Assembly: GCA_002491245.1 (NCBI GenBank)
Contig: DKVO01000033.1
Location: 1-64,000 of the forward strand
Direction: 5' to 3'
DNA length: 64,000 bases
DNA from: Porphyromonadaceae bacterium UBA7176
Lineage (GTDB): Bacteria; Bacteroidota; Bacteroidia; Bacteroidales; Muribaculaceae
Positions 41,901-49,746 of the stretch are shown here, piece after piece. A program made the translations under genes and the position numbers. The notes beneath the pieces were generated by a model. The model searched no databases. It was given only the letters and a program-made list of their open reading frames with translations, and was not told the origin of the DNA. The number at the start of each line of letters is the position of its first letter. Position 1 is the stretch's first letter.

Positions 41901-43531
41901 TCGTACATCGCATCCGCCGTGTCAAAATCATGCTTATGCGGAAGTGCATAGCTGCCAAGCCCGATCTTGTTCGACCACACCGGCTGCGATTGCCTACCTC
42001 CATAGACAGCTGCTACACTGTAGCGATAGATAGTATACTCTTCAGGCGCCTCGATAGATATATCAATCGACAATCCGTCAACATCTGCATCCACGGTTTC
42101 TCCGCTGGGTCCGGTGATTGAATAGCTCACGCCCTCCGCTTCAAAAAATCCTTCGTCAGCCGCTGTTGTCACCGCATCCCAACTCAGATGGGCGATACCT
42201 GAAGCCTCATCATACACAAGACTCACACCGCTCGGCGACGACGGTACTCCTTTGCCGATATAGCAGGACGCTTTCGCCTTGGGCGACACTCCGGCTTCAT
42301 TCGAGCAGGTCAGTACAAAAGTAGTCATGCCCGGCTCTGCCACATCTGCAGTCCCTGAGGCGCTCTGTCCGGCCGCGAGAGTCCCCGATGCCACCACTGC
42401 CTCATTGGCCCAGATTTCCCAATCAAAAGTCGCCCCGGCCGCATCAGTATCATCAAACAGGCTCGAGGGCATCTCCACTGTATAGTCTACAGCCATCGCT
42501 CCGCCCGTACATCCAACGGTGAGAGTCGGCCTGTTGGGAGCCTTATCCGGCGCTGCTGGCGTGTACACATGGAGTCCTATCACATCCGACGACGGCACAA
42601 ACTCCCTCAGAAGCACAGTCGATCCGGTCGCAAGGTCTATTTCACACAATCCACTCCCGGCCGACGTGCAATATGTCGCAAGAAACGTATTGTTTTCATC
42701 GTTGACGCATCCCCCGGCAAGATATTGCACCGGTAGCTCGGTCGCGGCAACCTCTGTCGCCTCGCCGGTCGACTTGTCCACCTTATACAACACCGACTCT
42801 TTCGATATTGCATAGAACTGGCCCTCCTTGTCGGCGCCGACGGCGATGAACGCCTTGCCGGGAACTGTGATATCCGCTATCTTCACCGATTTTCCGGCCT
42901 CATAGTCTGCTTTGGCCCATACATACCCACTCCCGTAGGAGTTGAAGTAACACCCGTACACATCGCCGGTCGTGGGATCCATCGCGCAGTCGGTACACGC
43001 TATCGTGATTTCGGCTCCGCTTTTCGTCCTGGTTTTCTCCCATGTCTTGGAGTCGTATGTGTAGACGGTCGTGTAGTAGCGGCCAAAAAACTCATAATAG
43101 TACACACCTCTGTACACTCCCTCGTTATTGTCGTAGCCATTGCCGTTGAAGTCCACGGATTTGCAAAGCGTGAAATCGCCCGTCGCGCCCGTCGGTACTG
43201 TGTAGATACCCGGCTGGGCGCTTGCGTCAGTCCATCCGGCCTGCTGTATCATATTGCCCCTGAGTGTTATTCCGGCCGCCACTGCCTTACCCGATGCCTT
43301 CAGGTCTTGACGCTTAACCATCTTACCGGGCGCCTCAGCCTTGAGGAAACCTCCGGCTCCAAAACCGGGCAAAGCCCGTATCAACTGCGTTTTCCCCTCT
43401 TCTCCCGAAAGTGCGCCTGTAAGCTGCATCGTCTTTCGGGAGTCTTTCATTGCCATCCCATCGGTTTTGGAATGGATGCTTGTGGAGCACAACAAAACTC
43501 CCATAAGCATGATCAATACTTCCCTTCTCAT
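38990..43531 (-). CDS. Very large exported T9SS cargo protein with fibronectin-III repeats
   Basis: The 1513-residue protein has a signal peptide (MRREVLIMLMGVLLCSTSIHS), an N-terminal beta-propeller-like or WD-like region (about 90-330), and alternating fibronectin-III-like modules and choice-of-anchor-J-like sandwiches; one begins LPHKHDFDTADAMYEYII, another is near TDFEDGTPWADEYGDWTFVD. The last ~70 residues form a T9SS type A sorting domain (LAVRVFAPSGQTM ... VSAGVYLVTVGDRTYKIMVR). No catalytic residues were recognised, so a surface adhesin or glycan/protein-binding role is likely. It is divergent from the GH36 gene, sharing its 199-base promoter region. Confidence 0.85.
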   Translation of the reverse strand: MRREVLIMLMGVLLCSTSIHSKTDGMAMKDSRKTMQLTGALSGEEGKTQLIRALPGFGAGGFLKAEAPGKMVKRQDLKASGKAVAAGITLRGNMIQQAGWTDASAQPGIYTVPTGATGDFTLCKSVDFNGNGYDNNEGVYRGVYYYEFFGRYYTTVYTYDSKTWEKTRTKSGAEITIACTDCAMDPTTGDVYGCYFNSYGSGYVWAKADYEAGKSVKIADITVPGKAFIAVGADKEGQFYAISKESVLYKVDKSTGEATEVAATELPVQYLAGGCVNDENNTFLATYCTSAGSGLCEIDLATGSTVLLREFVPSSDVIGLHVYTPAAPDKAPNRPTLTVGCTGGAMAVDYTVEMPSSLFDDTDAAGATFDWEIWANEAVVASGTLAAGQSASGTADVAEPGMTTFVLTCSNEAGVSPKAKASCYIGKGVPSSPSGVSLVYDEASGIAHLSWDAVTTAADEGFFEAEGVSYSITGPSGETVDADVDGLSIDISIEAPEEYTIYRYSVAAVYGGRQSQPVWSNKIGLGSYALPHKHDFDTADAMYEYIIVDVNNDGSTWKFSSQSATGPCACYTLSGTNTGDDWMFTPAFRMEAGKIYEVTAMCGSFSTWAGIETLEIKAGKAASAEAMTMEVLPPTDLEWQTVEPVSGWVRPMETGVYTIGFHAVSKPNQWMMKINGYEVSGAMSTASPDSITGLAVTPVPDGDLKAVVSFVMPTKTVAGDDITGDVTVRIERGDEEVKVLTASAGSECSFTDNVPVKGEYTYTVTTYGADGSVGRYVSATAYIGPNAPVNPGNVKVVEAGNTGRVTVSWTDSPEDIYGNTISAANLSYNVWQFDEAASTWVKVNGEPVVGNSYTFAATDAPEEQKFVQIKVTAINRDEENEEGTASIVTAIGEPYGVPAVLSADEAMFADYIISSNTAGGADVAVGSSEIGVPASDGDDAYFVVVGSNVDDWASFMTGKFDLSEVEYPVVSFKTFRVDESDLNTVSVSVLCEGNVAELLSTAREDLPTGEWSKMKVNLSAYAGKTIQLVFKSEIKTMTMTLIDAINIADDIRNDVAVVSAEGPAIVNAGEKAEVNAVLLNDGALTARDIKVELYKNGKLVATETVGELQPAAKVVVKFENTIQPTDGERVVFKVCAVADADEVPENNVWEGPVVERNKSTYPSVSGLVGKFDGTDIALSWDETDPGTLPADGELTDFEDGTPWADEYGDWTFVDLDEGGIGGINGMEIPGHPAKTTSSFWVFDVSDSETWNATFAAHSGTKYLASMYNYDDSTVDDWAISPELDGHEQVVDFYAFSYNSLYPEKIEVWYSASNSVDPSDFVKLESFGTVTVPSTRDGDNAPVWANMGFRLPEGSRRFAIRSCSTGAFMLMLDDFTFARAGGESTLHHVGYNVYRDGDKVNDEPLDTPSFVDKNRDADEYLYHVTAVYDRGESEPSKPVTVKRGSEVEEVGTDGVRVNVEGRDIVVSGAGELAVRVFAPSGQTMVASTGDIRKTVSAGVYLVTVGDRTYKIMVR

Positions 43532-43585
43532 CTTGTATCTATTGGTGTTGGTTTATAGAATTGCGTTATCCATTACATCTCGCCA

Positions 43586-43616
43586 CAAAATTAGTACATT
43601 TCAAATCAAATTGCAA
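43586..43616 (-). promoter_or_regulatory. Promoter of the 1513-residue cargo gene
   Basis: On the minus strand TTG (43616-43614) and TAATTTTG (43593-43586) are 20 nt apart, about 50 bases before the ATG at 43531. Confidence 0.7.
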
Positions 43617-43676
43617 GCCAATTTTCAATTTAATTTCTTTTTGCGACAAAACCAAACACTATTATTCTCCCTTAAG

Positions 43677-43708
43677 TTTTGTAATCTCACGCTTATAGGC
43701 TATCTTTG
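43677..43708 (+). promoter_or_regulatory. Promoter of the GH36 gene
   Basis: TTTTG (43677-43681) and TATCTTTG (43701-43708) are 19 nt apart. Transcription near 43714 leaves about 17 nt before the ATG at 43731, which supports that start over the longer open frame. Confidence 0.72.
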
Positions 43709-43730
43709 TATCATCATAAAAAATCGCGCC

Positions 43731-45542
43731 ATGAAAAAATTTTTCTCACTGCTGCTTGTATTAGCTTCCTTGCAGTACGTATCCGCCCTCGAAAAAACCG
43801 TCGGCAGCCGGCTCGTCGGAGAAGTTTCCCTGACGTGCGACAAACCCGGCGACTGGACCTTTGACCTCGGCATTTCCGAAACCGACGGCAAAGAAGTAGT
43901 CACAGTCAGCATGAAAGCCCCCTCTCCTCAGACGCCTCCTCAGTTCACTCTCAACATACGCACTCCCCAGATCAGTGCTCCCAACATCTGGACTGTGCAG
44001 CAGTACGACCGTTGCCAGATCAAACCCGACTGGGGTGTGAATTACCGCTCGAACCTGGCAACCCACATGCCCGTCTTCACTTTCTTCAACAACGACAACA
44101 CAAACACTCTCACCATCGCCGCAAGCGAATGTCTCCGAGAGATAAACAGTGCCATCGGCCTCCGCGAGGAGAACTGTATGCTCGATGCTCGCATGAGATA
44201 TTTCCAGAAGCCCGAATCACCGATCGACAGCTACACCACCAAGATAATCCTCGACAAACGCCCGGTATTCTGGAGCGACGCTGTCCGTGAAGCCGTCGAC
44301 TGGATGACGGCGGAGAGTGGTGTCAAACCCGTCGAGGCCCCCGATGCTGCCTTCGACCCCTTGTACTCGTCTTGGTATCAGTTCCATCAGAATGTTTTCG
44401 CTCAGCCGATCGAGGAGGAATGCCGCCAGGCAGCGGCTCTCGGCATGAAGACCATCATCGTCGACGATGGCTGGCAGACCGACGACAACAACCGCGGATA
44501 CGCCTACACCGGCGACTGGGAGGTGAGCAAAAACCGCTTCCCCGACATGGCCGCACACGTCAGGAAAGTACACGACACCGGCATGAAGTACATGCTGTGG
44601 TACTCAGTGCCTTTCATCGGCCGGAAGAGTAAAAACTTCGACCGCTTCAAAGGCAAATACCTACGGGAAGACTATGAGAAAGGCTCCCTCGACCCTCGTT
44701 TCCCTGAGGTGCGCGAATTCCTTTGCAACCTGTTCGAAAACGACATGAAGCGATACGGATACGATGGTTTCAAACTCGACTTCATCGACAGCTTCAACAC
44801 CGACAACGACCCGGCCTTGGCCGACAACTTCGCCGGACGCGACATCAAATCAATCCCCGAGGCAGTCGACCGCCTCATGAGCGACATCTACTCGCGCCTC
44901 AAAGCAATCAACCCCAACGTGCTCATCGAGTTCCGTCAGGCATACACCGGCCCGGCAATACGCCAATACGGCAACATGCTCCGCGTTGGCGACTGCCCCG
45001 GCGACATGCACGCCAACCGCATGGGCATCGCCGCATTACGACTCACTTCCGGCAACACCGCCGTCCATGCCGACATGCTCGAATGGAACCCTGGAGAAAG
45101 CCCCGAAGATGCGGCTCGCAACATCCTGTCGTCGATTTTCGGTGTCGTGCAGTACTCGCTCATGCTCCGCGACCTCCCCGAAAACCACAAGCGGATGATC
45201 ACCCACTGGATCGACTTCTCTCAGAAACACCGCAACACCCTGCTCCACTCCTCTTTCCGTCCCTACAACCCCGAGTCGGGCTACCCGATAATCGAGGCCG
45301 AGGCCAACGATGAGAAGATTATGGCAGTATACCTGGTCAACACCGTCGTACCGGCCGGCAAAGTAGATAAACCGCTCTATATCCTCAATGCATCAGGCAC
45401 TTCCGGCATCGTTGCCGACATCGAAGGAGCGAAAAAAGCCGAAATCTACAATTTGTACGGCAAGAAAGTAAACACAATCAAGATATCCGACGGCATCCGG
45501 CGCATACCCATCCCCAATTCTGGTTATGCCCTGATCAGATAA
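43731..45542 (+). CDS. GH36-type alpha-galactosidase
   Basis: The 603-residue enzyme has a signal peptide (MKKFFSLLLVLASLQYVSA), a beta-sandwich and a catalytic barrel of clan GH-D. The motif DDGWQTDD opens the active site. Asp350 in GFKLDFID fits the nucleophile and Asp421 in VGDCPGD the acid/base, which points to retaining cleavage of alpha-galactosides such as melibiose or raffinose-type sugars. A C-terminal beta domain follows. Upstream in-frame codons (from 43341) precede the promoter and were excluded. It is convergent with the broken DUF6377 gene, 8 bases away. Confidence 0.92.
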   Translation: MKKFFSLLLVLASLQYVSALEKTVGSRLVGEVSLTCDKPGDWTFDLGISETDGKEVVTVSMKAPSPQTPPQFTLNIRTPQISAPNIWTVQQYDRCQIKPDWGVNYRSNLATHMPVFTFFNNDNTNTLTIAASECLREINSAIGLREENCMLDARMRYFQKPESPIDSYTTKIILDKRPVFWSDAVREAVDWMTAESGVKPVEAPDAAFDPLYSSWYQFHQNVFAQPIEEECRQAAALGMKTIIVDDGWQTDDNNRGYAYTGDWEVSKNRFPDMAAHVRKVHDTGMKYMLWYSVPFIGRKSKNFDRFKGKYLREDYEKGSLDPRFPEVREFLCNLFENDMKRYGYDGFKLDFIDSFNTDNDPALADNFAGRDIKSIPEAVDRLMSDIYSRLKAINPNVLIEFRQAYTGPAIRQYGNMLRVGDCPGDMHANRMGIAALRLTSGNTAVHADMLEWNPGESPEDAARNILSSIFGVVQYSLMLRDLPENHKRMITHWIDFSQKHRNTLLHSSFRPYNPESGYPIIEAEANDEKIMAVYLVNTVVPAGKVDKPLYILNASGTSGIVADIEGAKKAEIYNLYGKKVNTIKISDGIRRIPIPNSGYALIR

Positions 45543-45550
45543 CAGAGGCG

Positions 45551-47092
45551 TCACGCCGACCCTATCCTCATTATATCCGCCTCAAAGTTCTCGCGATCTA
45601 TCGCCCGGGCTTTGAGGCGGTTGCGGTATGAATAGATTGTATTGAGCGAATAATTGAGTATCTGCGCTATCCGTGGGCTCTCTTCTATGCCCAGACGCAT
45701 GAAAGCGAGGATGCGCAGATCGGTATTGAGCACTTCGCCGGGGGCGAGTGTTATCTGAGCGTCCGGTCGCAGCAAAGCGTTGACCTGCTGCACGAAATCG
45801 GGATAGATATGGATAAACGCACTGTCGAACACCTCGTAGAACTAGCGGCTCTGCTCCTCTACAAATTTACCCGATTTGGTAATGCGGTAGAGATCGTCGG
45901 CCTGCCCGGCGGCAAGTTTGCGGACGGCAATTTTACAGAACTGGTTGAGCTTGTCCATATATATCGAGCAGAGTTGCAGGAACTGGCTTATATACACCTC
46001 CTTGGCCGTGTTGGCAGCCCGGAGTTTATTTTGCAGCGCCGCCATGCGCTGCATGTCGCGCCGCAGGACAAACAACAGTATTCCCAATACCACAAGCAGC
46101 AGCGACATCGCCGCCAACACATAATTGACCGTACTCCGGCTGCGCGCTATATTTCCGGCATGGGCATGTTCGATGATAGGCAAGGCCCTCGATGTCTCCA
46201 CCATGCGCAAAGGAGCGCCACATTCAACCGCATTTTCCAGGGCCGACGACAGATACCTGTGAGCCCTGTCTATGTCGCCGTCGGCATAGACACCCGAGCC
46301 AAGCTCCTGAAGTGAAGCCACTTCGAGCGTGGCCGACTCCACATCAGCCCTGGCCGATGTGGCAAGATAGTAGCGTTAGGCTTCCTCATCGCCGGCATCG
46401 CGTGCGAGCGACGACATGTGGTGTGCGGCCCTGGCCAACAGTTTCGCCGGCATGTCACTGTCTGACAGCACTTCGCTCAGAAGCACCTTGGCCATCTCTG
46501 TATGACCCGAAAGGAAATGGAATTCGGCTTCATTGAACCGATATTCGGGACTTCCTTCCGGCAGTACCTCCAGCATACGTTTCTGCAGGTCGAGAGCCGC
46601 GGCCGAGTGCGAACCTGACACCTCCGGGTGATTTTTGAAAAAGGCAGCGATATAGCTGTGCATCTGACGGCCGCAATTGTAGTACGACGACAGAAGTGAA
46701 TCAGGCACGGCCGACGAGTCGATACTGTCGAAAGTGGCCGTGGCGATATCGAAAAAAGCACTCAACGGAAGCAGAGAGGCCAGACGCCAGCGGAAAGGCA
46801 TATTCTGCGGCTCGGGGAGAGATGCGCCACGCGAGAAATACATCAGCGCCGAGTCGTTATCGAAACCCGTGTAGGCATCTCCGATAGCCATCATCAGGTC
46901 ATGACGCGAGGTATCGGCATCGAACACAGACTTCAGACTATCTATATAGCCTTGCCGTTCAGCCATATACTCACGCCGTTTCGCCAGCGATGCATCAAGC
47001 GCACTGTAGGCTTCGGCCACCTTGCGGCGGTCGATTGCCGAGGCAGGCAAGATGGATAATGCGGCCAGTATGACGGCGAGAAATCGGAGCAT
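45551..47092 (-). pseudogene. DUF6377-type regulator disrupted by two in-frame stop codons
   Basis: One minus-strand frame of 513 codons runs from the ATG at 47092 to 45551. It has a signal peptide (MLRFLAVILAALSILPASA), a helical sensor region, a membrane helix (VLAAMSLLLVVLGILLFVL) and the C-terminal segment MRLGIEESPRIAQILNYS then LNTIYSYRNRLKARAIDR, closely similar to the intact paralogue at 29752-31332. It is interrupted by TAA at 46376-46378 (codon 239) and TAG at 45842-45844 (codon 417), with no frameshift, and homology continues straight through both. Inactivation looks recent, or one stop may be a sequencing error. It lies 8 bases after mutL on the same strand. Confidence 0.85.
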
Positions 47093-47100
47093 GGCAGCGG

Positions 47101-48972
47101 TCAGATTTCGAAACGTCGGCTTATCTCGTCATTATCTACCAACACCATCACCGTCAGACCATCGGGCGTATAGTCGGGCTCGGCGCAACGGAAGAGGTCG
47201 GCCACGATAGCATCCATTTCAGCCGCCGAAAGGTATTGGTGGCTCTTCACGGCACCGGCTCGGGCCATAGCCAAGGCAAGCGGTGCTTTGAATGCCGCAG
47301 GGTCGCTGTCGCCCTCCTGCTCGAGACGGTCGAGAACGGTCAATATAGCCTCGACCGGACTCACTCCCGACAGCGGAGCAGGTATGGCGGTGACACTCCA
47401 ACGCAGCCGTCCGTTATCTTTCAAAGCAAAGCCAAGGGCTTCAAAATGAGCCATATTCGCAATCAGCGTGGCATTACGCGAGGGCGACAGTTCGAAATCC
47501 TCGGCGAACAGCAGATTTTGCGACGCGATATCGCCATCGGCAAGCTGTGCCATATATCGCTCGAAAAGTATCCTCACATGAGCCCTGTGCTGCGCGATGA
47601 GCATAAGTCCTTTTGGCGACGAAGTGGCGATGTATTGGCCCTGCACCTGCATACAAGTGGCCGAGGCGCGCTCCACATCGCCGGGTGCGAATATGGCAGT
47701 ATCTTCATCGGCCGGCACGCTCACGGCAGCATAGGCATCATCGCGCTTGCGGCTGAAGCTCTCATAGAGTTTCTCCCAGTCGTCGGGCACGCTTTGAGCG
47801 CGGTAGCCGCTGTCGGCGCTGAAGCGGCGCGAACCGTAAGTCGTGGCCGGTGAGGCTTCTGACGATGGTTCAAAGGGATTATAGTCGCTGTTGAAGTCGT
47901 CCGACGGAGTCAGCACGTCCGCGTCGGGATTGAAAAGAGGGATATCGGGAGCATCGCTGTCGAAGTCGAGGGCCCCGGCTGCCTGAGTCTTGCCAAGAGT
48001 CTCGCGGATAGCAGCCTCGAGAATTTGGCGGATAGCAAGCTCATGCTCAAATTTTATCTCGTACTTCTGAGGGTGTATATTGACGTCGATGGTCGACGGG
48101 TCGACGGTGAAATTGATGAAATACGACGGTTGGGCATCGGCTGCGATAAGTTGCTCGTAACATCCCGTCACAGCCTTGTGGAAGAACGGGTGACGCATGA
48201 AGCGGCCGTTTACGAAAAGGAACTGCTGATATCCCCTCTTCTTGGCCGAGCGCGGAAGGCCGATGAAGCCTTCAATTTTCACCAACGGAGTGTCGGTGGA
48301 GATATGGGCGAGCGAGCTCTCGAGATTCTTGCCGAAGAGGTCGGCTATACGCTGCTTGAAACTGCCGCCGAAAAACTGATGCAGGGTAACGTCGTTGTGT
48401 ATCAACGTGAAATCGAGACCGGTATTGACCAGCGCCAGACGCTCGAACTCGCGAAGGATATGATTGAGCTCCACACTGTCTTTCTTGAGGAATTTGCGGC
48501 GCGCCGGCATATGGAAAAAGATATTCTTCACCATGATGTTTGTACCCGGCACACACGACGCAGGTTCCTGACTCTCAAATTTCGACTCCGAGATGAGCAG
48601 ACGAGTACCGATGCTGTCGTCGCTGCGCATGGTGCGCAAATCAATCTGTGCCACAGCGGCTATCGACGGCAAAGCCTCGCCACGGAAGCCCATCGTATGG
48701 AGCGAATAAAGGTCGGCAGCCGACGAAATCTTACTCGTCGCATGGCGTTCGAAAGCCATACGTGCATCTGTCGGCGACATTCCCGAGCCGTTGTCGACAA
48801 CCTGTATCAACGTGCGGCCGGCATCCTTGAGAATGATGCTTATGGCCGTTGCGCCGGCGTCGACGGCATTCTCCACCAACTCCTTTATCACCGACGCCGG
48901 GCGCTGTATCACCTCCCCGGCCGCTATCTGGTTCGCCACCGAATCAGGCAGCAATTTTATCACATCAATCAT
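47101..48972 (-). CDS. mutL: DNA mismatch repair protein MutL
   Basis: MutL links mismatch recognition by MutS to strand removal. The GHKL ATPase motifs are present: KELVENAVDAGATAI (about 30-44), QVVDNGSGM, HATSKI and GFRGEALPSIAAV. After a variable linker (about 340-430) the C-terminal dimerisation domain contains AQHRAHVRILFERY. The metal-binding endonuclease motif of PMS2-type MutL (DQHAxDEKYNFE) was not seen. The 623-residue length is normal. The gene starts 14 bases after higA with no promoter box between, so it may be read from the higBA promoter. Confidence 0.95.
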   Translation of the reverse strand: MIDVIKLLPDSVANQIAAGEVIQRPASVIKELVENAVDAGATAISIILKDAGRTLIQVVDNGSGMSPTDARMAFERHATSKISSAADLYSLHTMGFRGEALPSIAAVAQIDLRTMRSDDSIGTRLLISESKFESQEPASCVPGTNIMVKNIFFHMPARRKFLKKDSVELNHILREFERLALVNTGLDFTLIHNDVTLHQFFGGSFKQRIADLFGKNLESSLAHISTDTPLVKIEGFIGLPRSAKKRGYQQFLFVNGRFMRHPFFHKAVTGCYEQLIAADAQPSYFINFTVDPSTIDVNIHPQKYEIKFEHELAIRQILEAAIRETLGKTQAAGALDFDSDAPDIPLFNPDADVLTPSDDFNSDYNPFEPSSEASPATTYGSRRFSADSGYRAQSVPDDWEKLYESFSRKRDDAYAAVSVPADEDTAIFAPGDVERASATCMQVQGQYIATSSPKGLMLIAQHRAHVRILFERYMAQLADGDIASQNLLFAEDFELSPSRNATLIANMAHFEALGFALKDNGRLRWSVTAIPAPLSGVSPVEAILTVLDRLEQEGDSDPAAFKAPLALAMARAGAVKSHQYLSAAEMDAIVADLFRCAEPDYTPDGLTVMVLVDNDEISRRFEI

Positions 48973-48986
48973 TTAAGTAAGTAGCT

Positions 48987-49331
48987 CTAAAAGACAGCAG
49001 TGAGCTTACGGATATTTGCCAGACGCTGCATAAATGTAGCGTCCGACTTAGCCATGTGCATATTATAATCAGATTGCAGGTTCAACCATATATTGGCTGA
49101 AATACCAAGTGCAGCCTCAAATAGAAGTGCCAGTTCTGTATTTACAGCCCTCTTGCCATTGACAACCTCATTCAGCAACGATGGAGACACGCCGATCTGC
49201 TCGGCAAGTCTTGTCTGTGTAAGCTTGCGCTCCTCCAGCTCTTCCCTGATAAGCTCTCCTGGATGGGTAGGCACGAAAGGCGTCAGATTGTTGGCAATCA
49301 TCGATGGATTTATGTTTGGTAGACTAATCAT
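48987..49331 (-). CDS. higA: HigA-family antitoxin
   Basis: The 114-residue protein has the HigA layout: a short N-terminus leading to THPGELIREELEERKLTQTRLAEQIGVSPSLLNEVVNGKR, an XRE-type helix-turn-helix near residues 36-62, followed by the LALLFEAALGISANIWLNLQ segment. It neutralises HigB and represses its own operon. It starts 3 bases after higB, in the toxin-first order typical of higBA. The likely operator is the palindrome at 49685-49720. Confidence 0.92.
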   Translation of the reverse strand: MISLPNINPSMIANNLTPFVPTHPGELIREELEERKLTQTRLAEQIGVSPSLLNEVVNGKRAVNTELALLFEAALGISANIWLNLQSDYNMHMAKSDATFMQRLANIRKLTAVF

Positions 49332-49334
49332 AGT

Positions 49335-49652
49335 TCAGTCATAATGATTTGAGAGTTCTACAATATTACAGACAGTCAGTATGGGCTGCTCCATATTCTC
49401 GGAGATCGAAAATTCTATCCTATATTGGTCATTCACCTTTATCGAGAACAAGCCCTTTTTATTACCTGTCAAAGCTTCAACATGGAGTGACTTGATAGGA
49501 TACAAATCTTCTTTTCTCAAAACCGATTTCAGATAGTCGATTCTATTTTTGAAGCGTTTGACAATACTTGGTTGGAAACGATGTTTCTTATCCGAAGCTT
49601 TACCACTCTCATAAAGCTCCTTTAAATACTCTTTTTCAAATATTACAATCAT
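49335..49652 (-). CDS. higB: HigB-family toxin (RelE/ParE superfamily mRNA interferase)
   Basis: The 105-residue basic protein has the RelE/ParE fold pattern of HigB toxins: IVKRFKNRIDYLKSVLRKEDLYPIKSLHVEALTGNKKGLFSIKVNDQYRIEFSI. Such toxins cut mRNA on the ribosome when the antitoxin is lost. It is the first gene of the higB-higA pair and has a clear promoter. The N-terminus MIVIFEKEYLKELYESGKASDKKHRFQP is longer than in minimal HigB proteins but within the family range. Confidence 0.9.
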   Translation of the reverse strand: MIVIFEKEYLKELYESGKASDKKHRFQPSIVKRFKNRIDYLKSVLRKEDLYPIKSLHVEALTGNKKGLFSIKVNDQYRIEFSISENMEQPILTVCNIVELSNHYD

Positions 49653-49670
49653 CTATACTATCTAATGCCA

Positions 49671-49720
49671 CAAAGATACAAATAGTTTCGGACATTCACA
49701 AATTTGTGAATGTCCGAAAC
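49671..49720 (-). promoter_or_regulatory. higBA promoter with a 36-bp perfect palindromic operator
   Basis: On the minus strand the -33 TTTG (49702-49699) and -7 TATCTTTG (49678-49671) are 20 nt apart. The bases 49685-49702 are the exact reverse complement of 49703-49720, so a 36-bp perfect palindrome covers the -33 box, where HigA binding would block RNA polymerase. The same palindrome could act as the terminator of the upstream lipoprotein operon that ends at 49747. Confidence 0.75.
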
Positions 49721-49746
49721 ATATAATCTCAAAGAATGGGATAAGT

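Noticed and set aside
45551..47092. Use of an altered genetic code to explain in-frame TAG and TAA
   Set aside because: TAG, TAA and TGA all end well-bounded genes in the window (radA ends in TAG, gldM in TAA, truB's neighbour uppP in TGA), so the standard code holds and the frame is a pseudogene.
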